A stretch of 64,000 nucleotides of DNA from Microdochium bolleyi (GCA_001566295.1 KQ964251.1:997838-1061837), one strand, 5' to 3'; counted from the stretch's first letter, positions 45,196 to 56,739 are shown. A program made the numbers and translations. The notes: generated by a model not told the origin, from the letters alone.

Positions 45196-46612
45196 ATGGC
45201 GACCTGGAGGGCAGCCGGGCTGTCGCTGCTTGCAGCCGCCGCTGCAGCACAGACGACTCTAGACGATCCCAGGACGACTCTGACAGGCTCGTCCATCTCC
45301 CTGAGCCAGAGGCCTACACCAACAGCTGCCCAGTCCTTCCCCTCTGGCTTCACGCTGGGGACAGGACTAGGCCAGATCCCGGATGTGTCGTCGTCCATGG
45401 CAGCCGGCAACACGACTTCTTCGGGGAATGGCACCCAGACACAGCTGCAGACTACACAAACCATCACCTTCCTCACCGGAACGAACCAGGTCACCACGAC
45501 GATCACCGGCACCGGCAACTTCTCGTTACCAAGCACCTCGTCGTCGGCGCCCACCGCCACCGTCACAAACACACAGCCATGCAACAACTACCCCGAGTTC
45601 TGCAATCGCAAGTACAGCAACATCACCGAAGTGGCCTGCCACAACTCGCCCTTCATCACGCCCAACAACGTTGCGGCCAACCAGCAGTACGACGTCATCA
45701 GCCAACTCAACGATGGCGTCCGGTTGCTGCAGGCACAGATGCAGTTTCCCTCCGGAAGCTCCACTCCTCATTTCTGTCACACGAGTTGCGACATCTATGA
45801 TGCTGGACCTATCACCGATTGGCTATCAAAGGTGGCTGCATGGGTTGCGACCCATCCCTACGATGTCGTGACGATTCTGCTTGGAAATGGCGACTAGTAC
45901 GTCTGACCTGCTCCTTCTCAGCCAAACAACTCTGCTAACTGTTAGTCACAGCTCATCGGCTTCCAAATACGTCCCCTACATCGAGGACTCTGGGATTCTT
46001 CGCTACATCTACACGCCGCCCAAAGCCCCCATGTACCTTGAGGACTGGCCGACACTGGGAGAAATGGTCCTGCAGGGCAAGCGTGTCGTCATGTGGATGG
46101 ATTATGTCGCCGAGCAGGACAAGTACCCGTGGCTCTTTGACGAGTTCCCGCAGATGTCTGAGACGCCTTTTGATCCTACAAACAACAGCTTTCCGTGCAA
46201 CATCCAGCGCCCGCCGGACTTGCCTGAAAACGACGTCAAGAACCGGCTCTACATGATGAATCACAACCTCAACATCGAGCTCAAGCTGCTCGGCATCCAA
46301 ATGCCTGTGCCTGCACGCTCCGAGCTCAACGTGACCAATGGCCAGGAGGGCTTTGGCAGTCTAGGCCTCAGCGTAGACGGTTGTGTCAACATGTGGGGAC
46401 GCCCGCCAAATTTCCTGAACGTGGATTACTACAACTATGGCAATAAGCCCGGTTCCGTGTTTGAGGTCGCGGCACGGATGAACAAGGTCGAGTACAAGCG
46501 GCCCTGCTGCGGACCGGAGGTCAAGAGTGCTGCACCCCCCATGTTCTCCAGGTCTACTGGCGTGATTGCGTACATGGCTGCGGTGTTCGGCGGATTCTGC
46601 CTGTACTTATAA
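45196..46612 (+). CDS. Secreted or GPI-anchored PLC-like phosphodiesterase, 453 aa
   Basis: PI-PLC-X-like TIM-barrel phosphodiesterase of the fungal extracellular type. Exons are 45196-45896 and 45952-46612 (1362 nt), donor GTACGT, acceptor CACAG. A signal peptide spans residues 1-18 (LSLLAAAAAAQ). A Thr/Ser-rich stretch to about residue 125 is probably heavily O-glycosylated. The barrel begins at CNNYPEFCNRKYSNITEVACHNSPF, where His149 fits the position of the first catalytic His. GVRLLQAQMQF and HTSCDIYDAGPI follow as in relatives, and VVMWMDY and the C-terminal CCGPE are also typical. The end is hydrophobic (about the last 17 residues) after a small-residue stretch, which looks like a GPI-anchor signal. 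Substrate unknown. Confidence 0.85.
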
Positions 46613-47987
46613 GCAGCGTCGGAGTCTTGATAGATGAGCTTTACCAAGAGAACAGGATTTCATCTGTGTGAATTTTGCGACATGTATACGAGATAGATAT
46701 GGGATAGAACGCGTAGCGATACGGTTGCTTTATTGAACATTATATCATCACACCCAGGAGTCCTAGTGTCATCACTGAATGCACAACACACATACGGCTG
46801 ATAAGTAACCCTGACAACAATTCACTCCGTGGCATGTAAATAGATGAGACAAAGAACAACAGGTGCTCAGCCTGCAACTGTTAATTATTGTCCATCGCTT
46901 GAGGGTACAACGAGCATTGTGCTTGAAATCAGTGGCTCACTCAGCGGGCAGTGACTTGGGCGAGATGCGTCATTCTTTTGTAGGGTCAGGCAGTCGTAGC
47001 GTTGACTAAGCGCCCTGGAGCACACATGATCACGTGTGGGTGACTAATCCTACAACGCGGAAGCGTGGGGAACGGTAGCGCTTGCCTGCTGACACGCTTA
47101 TGTGGCTCCACCCAAGTCTGGCCAGGCTCCCCATTCCCTCTCCTCTTCCAACTCACATTCCTTCGCCATTCCGGTCTGCGCAATCCACGCTACGAGACGC
47201 AACGCTCTCCCTTCGTCGCGAGCACCGCCTGCATCACGACAATCTCATCGACGGCCTCGAGACTTTCCGACCTTGCGCTTCGACCCTGTCCGATCCGAAC
47301 GCTTGCGCGCGACTCTATTGCCACGACTTCTCAAGTGACACAGGGACCTGACGGCTTCCACGCCTGGTGATGATCTAAAACATCATCGTGATACAATCTC
47401 GAGAGCTTGCGGAAACGCAGTCTTCGAGCAGGGTGTTGGCTTTGGGCTGACGCAGGTACTCTCCGATCTCTGGTGGTCAATAGTACTTTGTATCTGAGTG
47501 GTATTTGGCACTTGTGTTGTCTTCACTTGTGAATCACACAGACTCGGGTAGCCCAGTCGAGGCTCCTGCCGCCGAACTTTTGTACTATCATCTTTGTCTT
47601 CTCTTCTTTTCTTGCACATCCGGAGCAAAGAACCCCTTGAATTTCTTGAGCACTCGGGTTTTGCGTGGATCTTTCAATTACAATCAAACAATTGACACTC
47701 CCTATTCCCGCCTGACGTGCCCAATCGGCGACTTAAGAAGCAAAAAAGAAGAGGGAAGGAACACAATTACAGAAAGAAGAATCTAGAGAGAGGAAGCGCT
47801 GTTCATCCCTCATCGGCTCACAAGCGCACGCGCTGCGCAGTACTCGCAACCTGGTGGTGAAGCAACGAGCAAGCAACAATCAATCACCCAGCCTGCCACT
47901 GTAGCCTCTTTTCGGCTCCGACAAGGCGTCTCTGGTGCTCCGTCTCCTCTTACACCTACCCTTTTTTTGACGAATCATCTGCACACT
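46613..47987. promoter_or_regulatory. Intergenic region with MPE1 upstream sequence
   Basis: 1.4 kb. The left part is the 3' flank of the PLC-like gene. The right part (about 47.1-47.98 kb) is pyrimidine-rich and would hold the MPE1 promoter and leader. Frames at 47065-47370 and 47505-47786 show no domain. The leader ends in a T-rich tract just before ACTATGACG. Confidence 0.45.
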
Positions 47988-50120
47988 ATGACGTCCTCAG
48001 TATTCTACAAATTCAAGTCGCAAAAGGAGCCGACGCGGATCGAATTTGATGGCACCGGTATCTCCGTCTTCGAGCTCAAGCGCGACATCATTATTAAGAG
48101 CGGTCTTGGTAACGGAACTGACTTCGACCTTGCCATATATACCGAGGATAACTCTGAAGGTAAGATTTAGAACACTGCGCTAGACACCATGCCATTTCTG
48201 TCCAGCAAACTGACAGCTTTCCATAGAATATGATGATGACACAACAGTCATTCCGCGGTCCACGACCGTCGTCGCACGACGGCTACCACCCATCAAACCT
48301 GGTGCTGGCAGGGCTGCGCGTTATGTCACCGGCAAGATGCCGGCGAGTGCGAAGAACTCGGGACGCAGAGAAGCTGCGGCAAAACCAGTCAAGCCCGCCA
48401 CGACTGGGCTATCACAAATGAACGCGGCCCTCACCGAGGAGGAGAAGATGATGGCCATGTTTCAAGCTCAGTCTGATCAGTGGAATGCGCAGCAGGAAGA
48501 AATGTCCCAGTAAGTTTATGGTTTCTCTATGTGACAGAGTCAGATCAACGTACTAATGCACAATACAGTCAACAAGCAGTCTTCAAGCCTGGTGCGAAGA
48601 AGCCCGCCAATGTCCCAGACCACGAGCCGCCGAATGGCTACATCTGCTACCGGTGCGGACAGAAAGGCCACTGGATCCAAGTTTGTCCCACGAACGATAA
48701 CCCTGAATTCGACAATAGGCCAAGGGTCAAGCGCACCACGGGTATCCCGCGGTCGTTCCTCAAGACGGTAGACAAGTCGGCCATGCAGCAAACTGGTGCT
48801 GATGGCGAGGAAATCAAGCCCCCCTCGGGTGTCATGGTCAATGCAGACGGAGATTTTGTGATAGCAGAACCTGACAAGGCGTCGTGGGAACAATTCCAGG
48901 CGAAAGCCAAGTCGTCAGCAGCAGCCGCCAAGGCGGCGACCGAGGGCGACAAAGAACTCGAGGAGAAAGGCCTCCTGTGTCCTGTTGACAACCGGATGTT
49001 TGTAGACCCAATGAAGACACCCTGCTGTGGAAAGACGTATTGCAGCGAGTGCATTACCAACGCGCTCACGTACAGCGACCTCGTCTGCCCGGCCTGCTCG
49101 ACTGAGGGAGTACTCTTTGACGATCTCAAGCCCGACGACGATGCTGCTGCCAAGATCAAGGAGCACCTCGCGCAGAAGGAGGCAGCCAAGACTAAGGAGC
49201 GCTCGAAGAGTCCTGTAGTGGCACAATCCCCTGCTGCTGATGCGGAGAAGACGGATGGAGGTGAGGTCAAGAGCGAAGAGGCCCCCTCAGAAGAAGCCAA
49301 ACAAGCGGTGACAAAGTCCGAATCGACACCAACGCCGTCACTAAACGCCATGAAGTCACCTTCGCCTGACGCCACGCGCAAGGGCTCGGTAGCCTCTATC
49401 ACCACGACAGCCACGAAAACCGGCGAGAAGGACGGCTCGGTCCCCCCTCAAGACGGCCAGCAGTCCAAGAAGCGCCCCGCCGAAGATCTTCTCGAGAATC
49501 CCAAGATTCCCAAGGGCCCCAAAGCGATGCAGCAGCAGGCCCAGAACAACACCATGCCCAACATCCCTAATATGCCTGGGATGATGCCAGGTATGCCCGG
49601 CATGGGTATGCCCAACATGATGTTCCCCATGGGCAACATGAATGGCTTCGGGGGCATGCCCAATATGATGGGCATGAACGGAATGAACGGGATGGACATG
49701 TCGCAGATGATGATGGGGATGAACGGCGGCAACGGCGGCGTCGGGATGGGGATGAATCCGATGATGATGAACGGCATGTTCAACCAAGGGGGTAACCCCA
49801 ACGGCGGTGGCCGTGGTTTCAACAATGGCATGAACGGTGGCGGTGGCGGCAATATGTACAACAACCACAACAGCGGCTACGGTGGTGGCATGAACGGGAT
49901 GAACGGGATGGGTGGAAACATGAACATGAACAATCAATTCAACAACCATCGCAACGGCCCTGGTTTCTATAATCAGCAGGGCGGCTTCGGGATGGGCTTT
50001 GGCGGCCAGGGCGGCGGCGCGGCCGGAGATGATGGCGCGTACTTCCGGCAACCTGTTAACCCGGGCAGGCATCAGAGCCGACAGCGGAGAGTCCGGCCGA
50101 GCGATTACAAGCAGCTCTAA
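47988..50120 (+). CDS. MPE1: MPE1-type cleavage and polyadenylation factor (DWNN + zinc knuckle + RING), 668 aa
   Basis: Component of the cleavage and polyadenylation factor complex acting in mRNA 3'-end processing in the nucleus; the family includes human RBBP6. Exons are 47988-48159, 48227-48509 and 48569-50120 (2007 nt). The N-terminal DWNN domain (about 1-78; SSVFYKFKSQKEP, SVFELKRDII) spans the first splice join (NSE-EYDDDTTVIPRST). A CCHC zinc knuckle begins at residue 178 (CYRCGQKGHWIQVCP). A RING/U-box-like domain covers about 289-328 (CPVDNRMFVDP, CCGKTYCSECI, CPACS). A charged Ser/Glu/Lys region follows, then a Met/Gly/Asn-rich tail (about 480-640). The first ATG with a good context is used, and the frame's extra seven residues upstream would need a TTG start. 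Confidence 0.93.
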
Positions 50121-50991
50121 ACTCTGCTCCACGATTCCAAGACGGCAACGGAGCCGGCAGTCATTATTGGAAGTCGGGCCAACATCATACAATGCTTCTT
50201 GCCAGCATCCACCAGACACATCATCATTTTTCACGCGGTATGGGAGCATCGAGGCGTTTGGGCGGCTGTTTTACTCATCGCACTTGAAGCACGAAAATCA
50301 TAAATACTCTTATGGCGAAAGACGCCGAAGTAGCACGAAGACGACGAACAGGAGCGTATGGAACATGCTCGGGGGGACTGACTGTCGTTGTAATTACATA
50401 GCATGAAGAAAAATCAATACCCATTAATCCATATCACCATGCACTCTGAATGTGACGGTGTGCTCGCACTCCTAGGCCCAAGACAACTGATCTATCAATC
50501 CCCTACGTCGTGCTTGCCATACTGCGGACGGGCGATGTGGTGGGGCGGCCGATGACGCAGTGGGGATCTTCCAACGCTTGCGCCGTGGCAACATTGATAT
50601 TGGAGACTGGCCTTTGTACTGCAGAACTTCTACAGTATTTGAGAGAGGTAGGCAGGATGTGTAAATTTGCTTGGGCAATACATGTGTGCGCTGCCTCCAG
50701 ATTTGTCCCAGATGTCCAAAGTGCTCCGGGAAGTGGCATAATGATTACGTCGCGACTTGCCTGGAACCAAGTGATCCGCCTGCTTCTACCCCACCAGAGC
50801 CGTGAATAAGTCCAACGGCGACCAGGGAACCACCACCGAGGCTTCTAGCAATTCCCCACGAACAAAACGATCAGCAGAACGACGCCGTACCCTCACGCGA
50901 CCTCTTCCTCTCCTTACGACCGACAGCCTGACCACCTTTCTCTCCACGACACATAGACACAAACACACGACCCCTGCACAAAGTCGCAACC
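50121..50991. promoter_or_regulatory. Intergenic, MPE1 3' flank and GET3 promoter
   Basis: 871 bp between tandem plus-strand genes. CT- and AC-rich sequence over the last ~120 bp probably forms the GET3 leader. No gene seen. Confidence 0.5.
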
Positions 50992-52035
50992 ATGTCGACC
51001 GCCGTGGTGTCCGCCGACGACGCCCTCGAGCCGAGCCTGCAGACGATCCTGGACCAGAAGTCGCTGCGCTGGATCTTTGTCGGCGGCAAGGGCGGCGTGG
51101 GCAAGACGACGACGTCGTGCTCGCTGGCGATCCAGCTCGCCAAGGTGCGCCGCTCCGTGCTGCTCATCTCGACCGACCCCGCGCACAACCTGTCGGACGC
51201 CTTCTCGCAAAAGTTTGGCAAGGACGCACGGCTCATCGACGGCTACACCAACCTCAGCGCCATGGAGATCGACCCCAATGGCTCGATCCAGGACCTACTC
51301 GCGGGCCAGGGCGAGGACGGCGCGGGGAGCGGCGGCGGCGCTGGCGGCGACGGCAACCCGGCCGCCGGGATGGGTAGCATGATGCAGGACCTGGCGTTCG
51401 CGATCCCGGGCATCGACGAGGCCATGTCCTTCGCCGAGGTGCTCAAGCAGGTGAAATCGCTCTCCTACGAGGTCATCGTCTTCGACACGGCCCCGACCGG
51501 CCACACACTGCGGTTCCTGCAGTTCCCCTCGGTCCTCGAAAAGGCCCTCGCAAAAGTCTCGCAGCTCTCGTCGCAGTACGGCCCTCTGCTCAACGGCTTC
51601 CTGGGCTCCGGGGGCCAGCTGCCCAACGGGCAGAACCTGAACGACATGATGGCCAAGCTCGAGGAGCTGCGCGGCACGATATCCGAGGTCAACACGCAGT
51701 TCAAGGACGAGAACATGACGACGTTTGTGTGCGTGTGCATCGCCGAGTTCCTGTCGCTGTACGAGACGGAGCGCATGATCCAGGAGCTCGCGTCGTACAG
51801 CATCGACACGCACTGCATCGTCGTCAACCAGCTCCTCTTCCCCAAGGACGGCAGCAACTGCGAGCAGTGCGGCGCCCGCAGGAAGATGCAGAAAAAGTAC
51901 CTCGACCAGATCGAGGAGCTGTACGACGAGTTCAACGTCGTCCGCATGCCCCTGCTCGTCGAGGAGGTCCGGGGCAGGGAGCGCCTCGAGAAGTTCAGCG
52001 AGATGCTCATCCACCCGTTCGTGCCGCCGCAGTAG
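50992..52035 (+). CDS. GET3: GET3 / Arr4-type ATPase of the tail-anchored protein pathway, 347 aa
   Basis: Dimeric cytosolic ATPase that carries newly made tail-anchored proteins to the ER GET1/GET2 receptor. Single exon. The deviant Walker A motif GGKGGVGKTT is at residues 31-40. The switch regions STDPAHNLSDAF and FDTAPTGHTLRFLQFP follow. The zinc-binding CEQC that joins the two subunits is at residues 290-293. The client-binding helical region (about 100-215) has a Gly-rich insertion (about 105-125), then GMGSMMQDLAFAIPGIDEAMSF. Length is typical (about 340-355). Start context GCAACCATGTCG fits. Expression is likely constitutive; strong C/G-ending codon bias. Confidence 0.97.
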   Translation: MSTAVVSADDALEPSLQTILDQKSLRWIFVGGKGGVGKTTTSCSLAIQLAKVRRSVLLISTDPAHNLSDAFSQKFGKDARLIDGYTNLSAMEIDPNGSIQDLLAGQGEDGAGSGGGAGGDGNPAAGMGSMMQDLAFAIPGIDEAMSFAEVLKQVKSLSYEVIVFDTAPTGHTLRFLQFPSVLEKALAKVSQLSSQYGPLLNGFLGSGGQLPNGQNLNDMMAKLEELRGTISEVNTQFKDENMTTFVCVCIAEFLSLYETERMIQELASYSIDTHCIVVNQLLFPKDGSNCEQCGARRKMQKKYLDQIEELYDEFNVVRMPLLVEEVRGRERLEKFSEMLIHPFVPPQ

Positions 52036-52744
52036 TGGTAGCAGTAGAAGGGTAGTAGTGGTAGACGAGAGACATTGAGCCCGGCTGGACAGCACCCATC
52101 TCTCCTTGCAGTCCAGCTTCGAAGTTCGGGAGCATACGTAAAGGGCGGCGCGGGGAGCATCGGCATGTGTGTATGTGGCTTTGGGGATAGAGCGATGTTT
52201 GCTGAAAGCATGATGTAGCACAACTTACATGGCAAATCAAAAGGGAAACCAAGCCCTTGCACTCCGCCCGACCTAGACATAATGAGAATGAAAAGTGACA
52301 GCATTTCGGCAGTACAGCCTGGCTTGCTCAAGAGCGATCTGTTCAGGTGCTCGAGAGGATGGAAATCGCGACACCATAAAACCAAAACAAGCAGCAACAT
52401 CAACGGTGTCCGAAAGATCTATTGTGTGCGAAGCCTACCCCGGGTAGGTACGTACACCAAGGGCACTTCAGGATCAAAGAAAGCAGCGGAGTGTAAAGTG
52501 AAACAGAGTCAACAACCGACAAGAAGACATGAAAGACCCTCCGATGAACAAAGCATGCCAGCGCACTGATATATATATGTATGCAACCAAATGTCCTCCA
52601 GAAATCCTTAATGCAGCTCCTCGCTCTCGACGCGACGACCTCACAATTCGTACAGTCAAAGAGATCGCGTGTCCTCATGATGGTGACGCACAGCCTTTCC
52701 TCTTCGGCCGTCGATCAGCCTAGGCAAGACCTGTGCGTTTTATT
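52036..52744. other. Intergenic, convergent 3' flanks
   Basis: 709 bp between GET3 and the cysteine-rich gene's stop. Contains a short TA-rich stretch (ATATATATATG near 52568). No gene supported. Confidence 0.5.
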
Positions 52745-54514
52745 CTACCTCCTGCTGTCCCTCTCTGCAGCCGGATGAGTAGCGTCCTGGTCTTCAAAGC
52801 TCCGGAATGGACCGCCAACGGTCGCATTATGGGTGTGAAGCCCGGGTAGCTCAAAGGGCCCTTCGCGCTGCGGGTCCATCTCGTGGATCTGGACGTGATG
52901 CGGGTCGTAGGTTGATGGGGGAGGGTTTGTGCTAGCAGCATCAGTAGTAGCAGCAGTTCCCGAACCGGCCACGCCAGGGAGCGGCTGATCACCAGTGATG
53001 TTCTGCTGTTGCTGTTGTGTAGCCCTCGGCGGAGGATAGTGTCCTTCAGCGCCATCTGGCGTGGTGGTGTAGCTGTGAGTGCCTTCCACGGCTAGACTCT
53101 TTGGCTCGACTACGCCGCCAAATCCAAGACTGAAACCCCTTTGCGCCGATGATGCCGCCGATTCTCCGATCTCGACTGGCCTAGAGATATCACCGGGACC
53201 GCGGGGCACGGCGGGCACGCCACGACTCGGGGTCCTGTTCAGGCTGCCGCGCTCCGGCCACGGCGAATCCGCATCTTCTGTGTACGGCCCAGCCACGGGG
53301 TCAGGGCCAAAGTAGTCGTACACGAGCCCGCTCTGGTGGAGTGGCGGGCGGTTGCCGGACATACCGCCCGATGTTGGCCCGCTGACCTCGGACATTGTTC
53401 GCTCTTGCCGGCCCCCCGAGTAAAGATCAGGACTCATTGTTCCGCTAGCAGCATCGCGACCAGCAATTCTTAGGGCCGCGTTGTTGTGATTCGTGTGGGA
53501 AGGTGGCTGGTGCGATCCCGTGGCTGTCGATTGTCGTCTCGAAGCAGCTCTGGCCTCGCGCCGACGACGCACGCAGAACCAAGTCAAGAGCCCGATCAAT
53601 ATTGCTGCGCCGATGGCGACGCCCGCACCAATGCCTGCCTTCGCCTGTGAGGAGAGCTCCGACGAGGTTTCGATGGTGCCGTCGATGCCCGTTGGCAGCG
53701 CCGGCTGGCCACTGCAGAAGTCGTTGCCCACACAGGTCTGCCCATGCTTGCAGCAGCCTGCGGTCTTGTTCCCAGGGACGCATGCAAATAAACTTGTAGC
53801 GTCGCACTCGGGAGGCTTCGTATTGACGAGTGGCGGCACCGAAGCCGTGACGTCTGCGATACAAAGACTTTTCGAGCCGCAGACCGAACCATACCCGCAG
53901 CAGTGGCCACCGAACTGCGACTGGCAAAGGAAGGAAGACCTGCCACAAGGCCGGGAGCCGCAGCCGGGTGAAACATCTGCCGTGATGATTTGCTGGATGC
54001 TGATGCTGGTAGTCGGATCGTTCGCGGGTCCTATGGTAGTGGTCTTTGTGATGACTTTGGTGACGCTGACCGTGGCATTGGTGAAAAAGAGGGCTTCCGG
54101 GCATGGTCCGGCACTGGCACAATCGTTACCAATACGACAGCAGCCCAATGTCCAATTGCGCGTAACGAAGCAGTACTGATCGTTTGGACAGCACCGATCA
54201 GCCCCAGGGGGCCCGACATCGAGACAGCTGTGCGACGTCATGCCACACTGCATCGGCGCCTGATCCTGTCGCTTGCTATGGCGAGAAGATCCGAGGCTCA
54301 GACCCGGCAGGGCAGGCGACATGTCTTGAAGGAAGTGCCGCGTGGAGAGAGCGCCGCCGTCCCGGGCGGCTCCCTGAAGAAGAGCCCGCCGGTCCATAGC
54401 CCCGATCTGTGCATTAGACAAGTGGAAGCACGATACCAGGAGTCCGAACACAGCGATGGTTTCAAGGACTGATCTTGTCGTCAGAGATGTGCTTGCTCTA
54501 GAGCCGCGAGACAT
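52745..54514 (-). CDS. Cysteine-rich single-pass membrane protein, 589 aa
   Basis: Unrecognised family; type I membrane topology. ATG at 54514 was chosen because the longer frame would need a TTG start and this ATG precedes a good signal peptide (SVLETIAVFGLLVSCFHLSNA, cleavage near residue 35). A KR pair (81-82) could be a Kex2 site. The extracellular part (about 85-290) has four doubled cysteines at 108-109, 125-126, 205-206 and 254-255. Three of them fit CC-x5-C-x5-C exactly; the first keeps only CC-x5-C. N-glycosylation sequons occur (NWT, NAT, NKT). One transmembrane helix covers about 292-315, followed by RRRR. The cytosolic tail (about 270 residues) is Ser/Pro/Gly-rich with a QQQQQ run. 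The layout suggests a cell-surface sensor or adhesion protein. That is inference. Confidence 0.8.
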   Translation of the reverse strand: MSRGSRASTSLTTRSVLETIAVFGLLVSCFHLSNAQIGAMDRRALLQGAARDGGALSTRHFLQDMSPALPGLSLGSSRHSKRQDQAPMQCGMTSHSCLDVGPPGADRCCPNDQYCFVTRNWTLGCCRIGNDCASAGPCPEALFFTNATVSVTKVITKTTTIGPANDPTTSISIQQIITADVSPGCGSRPCGRSSFLCQSQFGGHCCGYGSVCGSKSLCIADVTASVPPLVNTKPPECDATSLFACVPGNKTAGCCKHGQTCVGNDFCSGQPALPTGIDGTIETSSELSSQAKAGIGAGVAIGAAILIGLLTWFCVRRRREARAASRRQSTATGSHQPPSHTNHNNAALRIAGRDAASGTMSPDLYSGGRQERTMSEVSGPTSGGMSGNRPPLHQSGLVYDYFGPDPVAGPYTEDADSPWPERGSLNRTPSRGVPAVPRGPGDISRPVEIGESAASSAQRGFSLGFGGVVEPKSLAVEGTHSYTTTPDGAEGHYPPPRATQQQQQNITGDQPLPGVAGSGTAATTDAASTNPPPSTYDPHHVQIHEMDPQREGPFELPGLHTHNATVGGPFRSFEDQDATHPAAERDSRR

Positions 54515-55808
54515 CGCGACAACGGGAGTGCACAAGGCACGGTCGCTGCTGCGGATAGCCTTGCGGGACAACCAATGTGTCAAGTGTCAAGTGTTGGTTG
54601 GTCCTTGGTTACTCCGCCTTGTCGACCTGAGGATGAGGTTGAAAGTCCGTGAGCTTCCGTCTCAAAACAGGCCAGTGTCGCTGGGAAAGTCATGACAGCA
54701 GATAACACCACCGCCCGCCCTCTGCGCTTGCGCCAGCATGATTACTCCCTCCGTGAGGTGAGCAGATCTAGAACGGGGGTCCCGTCAGCACCATCGCCAA
54801 GGGTGGCGCCCCGCGCACGCGCAGGCAGGGACAAGGGGCCGGGAAAGAGAGGTTTGCGCCTGTGTTGGCTGTCGTCCGCATGGACGTGGGTGTCCTGCAG
54901 ATGTCAGATCGAGGGTCTTTGTCCGAAAATATCCTCCCCTCTCGGGGGGCAGGGATGGCAAGGCTCTCAGCTGTTGGTCCTCATGTGGGCTGCTGCAAGT
55001 CTGTGCATGTCGGCGTGGAAGGACCCCTGTGGGTGGTTTTTATCCGACGCGCCCGGCTGCGGTTCACATATCGCAGGTGGTTGCCAGGCTCCAGCCCCGA
55101 GCGGTCGGCGGATATCCTGCCTCGCTCCTTATGGTCGTCGTGTAACTTCGACGTCGCGATGCCGTTCATGGGTTAGAGTATGTGTGTATTCGCTGCAGCG
55201 AGAGAGACGACTGGGAGCTTCGGCGTAAACATGAGCCACTCACAGAGTTGCAATGCTTTGCGACCTGGACCCACACCCTGATAGGGAAGGAGCAACCACA
55301 ACCTGGCTGCTTCCAACGTGGGAAGTTACTGACTCGTCGCCTTTCCGACGAATCTGACGACTTTGGGGACCCGAGATAGAGAAGCGACAACGAGCAAGCC
55401 AAGGCAATTAGAAACATCATGCTTCGTATTTCATTCCATATTATCGAAGTATCTACAGATTCCTCAAAACATACGCATAAACGATCTTCCAGAAGGGCGA
55501 AGAAACAAGTACCACGACTCGCAATGCTAGCACAGCCGATGTCCTTTGCGATTGCCAGTCAAAAAGAGCATCCTTAGGCTTGAACTCCATGCGCCACGAT
55601 ACAATCCAATAATGACTTTTACCCAATGCTGATGAGAACGCCTCGGGATGGGGGGGAAAAAAAAAAAAAAAGAAAAACTCCGGCTGAAAGATGAAGGAAG
55701 GGTTACCTTGGATCCAGGGTTTTGCGAGTATGAGACGGATCCTCAAGGACTTGGTAGACTCAAAAGTCTAGGCGCTAGGAATTCGGGCCCGCTTGTCGTG
55801 CGCTGTCC
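54515..55808. other. Intergenic between cysteine-rich gene and Cdc14
   Basis: 1.3 kb. The left part is the cysteine-rich gene's promoter and the right part is the 3' flank of Cdc14. It contains an A15 run preceded by G6 near 55651-55671. No gene supported. Confidence 0.5.
55657..55671. repeat. A15 homopolymer run
   Basis: Fifteen adenines directly after six guanines, then GAAAAA. Lies about 140 bp from the Cdc14 stop, on the opposite strand to it (poly-T in the transcript's direction), so it is not a poly(A) signal for that gene. Confidence 0.9.
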
Positions 55809-56739
55809 TCAGCAGACCACGCCCCCGAACGGAGTGCTCTGCTGCAAGTCTTTGACAAGCTCCTCGACACTGTTCAGATGCCTACCAAGCAGTGCCTGCT
55901 TCTCCTCCTGGCTGCGGATCTCACACGTGTCGCTGTCAGCGCGTGGGCGGCCGCCTCCAAAGGCCTTGGCAAGCTTGCTGGGGCTACGCTGCAGAAGGCC
56001 CGGCATCGAGTCGCGCGCTCCGGCGCTCGGGATCGAGGGAATCTCGGGCATCAGGTAGAAATAGAGAAACTCGACGAGCTTGAGCTTGACCTCGCGGCTC
56101 GTGCCCCGAGAGCGGAAGAGCGAGGTCACAGTAAGAAGGCCGTCGAGGTTCTCAAAGGTGCGCGTGTTCTGAGGCACGTCGATCAGTGCTGTGACGATTG
56201 TGAGCAGTGTCGCCGACTGAATTGCGGGGCAGAAGTCGGGCTCGAGGAGGTCGAGGAGGAGCTGGGGAAAAATGTTAGTCTATCTGCGACTTAGGTTCCA
56301 GACTGCAGCTCGCACTCACATTCATGTACATCTCGCGGCCGAAGATGGCCTTGCTGGGGGGGTGCAACAGCAGGACACCCTGTGTGAGGTCGAGCGCATT
56401 CATGATGAGGAGATCGTTGGACCCGTCACCCCCACGGGCCAGCAACCGGTCCAGTGTGTTGACGAGCCTGAGCGCGACGTTCCACTCGAAGCCCTCCTGC
56501 AGCTTGAAGAACTCGTAGAAGGCAGGATCGTCGGTGAGGTCGAGCAGCGTGCCTGGCGGAGTCGGCGAGTCCTCCCTTATCGAGTCGGTCATGACTGAGC
56601 CGCGGCGCTCGCGGGGCTGGCTCTGCCTGGAGAGGCAGATGTTGGCGAGGAGGCCCTCGACTTGGCGCAGGCCCTTGCGGATTTTGGGCCCGTCGTATGA
56701 CGACAGGTTGTCGAAGGCAAGGGACAGAAGGTTCTCCAT
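55809..56739 (-). CDS. cdc14: SIN component Cdc14 (fission-yeast type, not the phosphatase), 290 aa
   Basis: Homologue of S. pombe Cdc14, the regulatory partner of the Sid1 kinase in the septation initiation network, which triggers septum formation at mitotic exit. It is unrelated to the Cdc14 phosphatase of budding yeast. Exons are 56739-56320 and 56261-55809 (873 nt), donor GTGAGT, acceptor CCCAG. The start MENLLSLAFDNLSSYDGPKIRKGLRQVEGL and the body (FFKLQEGFEWNVALRLV, GREMYMN, LLLDLLEPDFCPAIQSATLL) read as a helical-repeat protein. C-terminal third: a Ser-rich loop (SPSKLAKAFGGGRP), then the end NSVEELVKDLQ. Cytosolic/spindle pole body in the family. Divergent from the GGPP synthase gene. 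Confidence 0.88.

Noticed and set aside
44811..45587. 258-codon minus-strand frame
   Set aside because: Overlaps the PLC-like gene's signal peptide and Ser/Thr-rich region in antisense; no domain.
49356..50249. 297-codon minus-strand frame rich in His and Val
   Set aside because: Antisense of the Met-rich tail of MPE1 (ATG reversed gives CAT, His); a pure artefact.
51295..52221. 308-codon minus-strand frame
   Set aside because: Antisense of GET3 with no family match; the plus-strand GET3 reading is certain.
54515..54583. N-terminal extension of the cysteine-rich protein
   Set aside because: It would start at TTG and would bury the signal peptide; ATG at 54514 is preferred.
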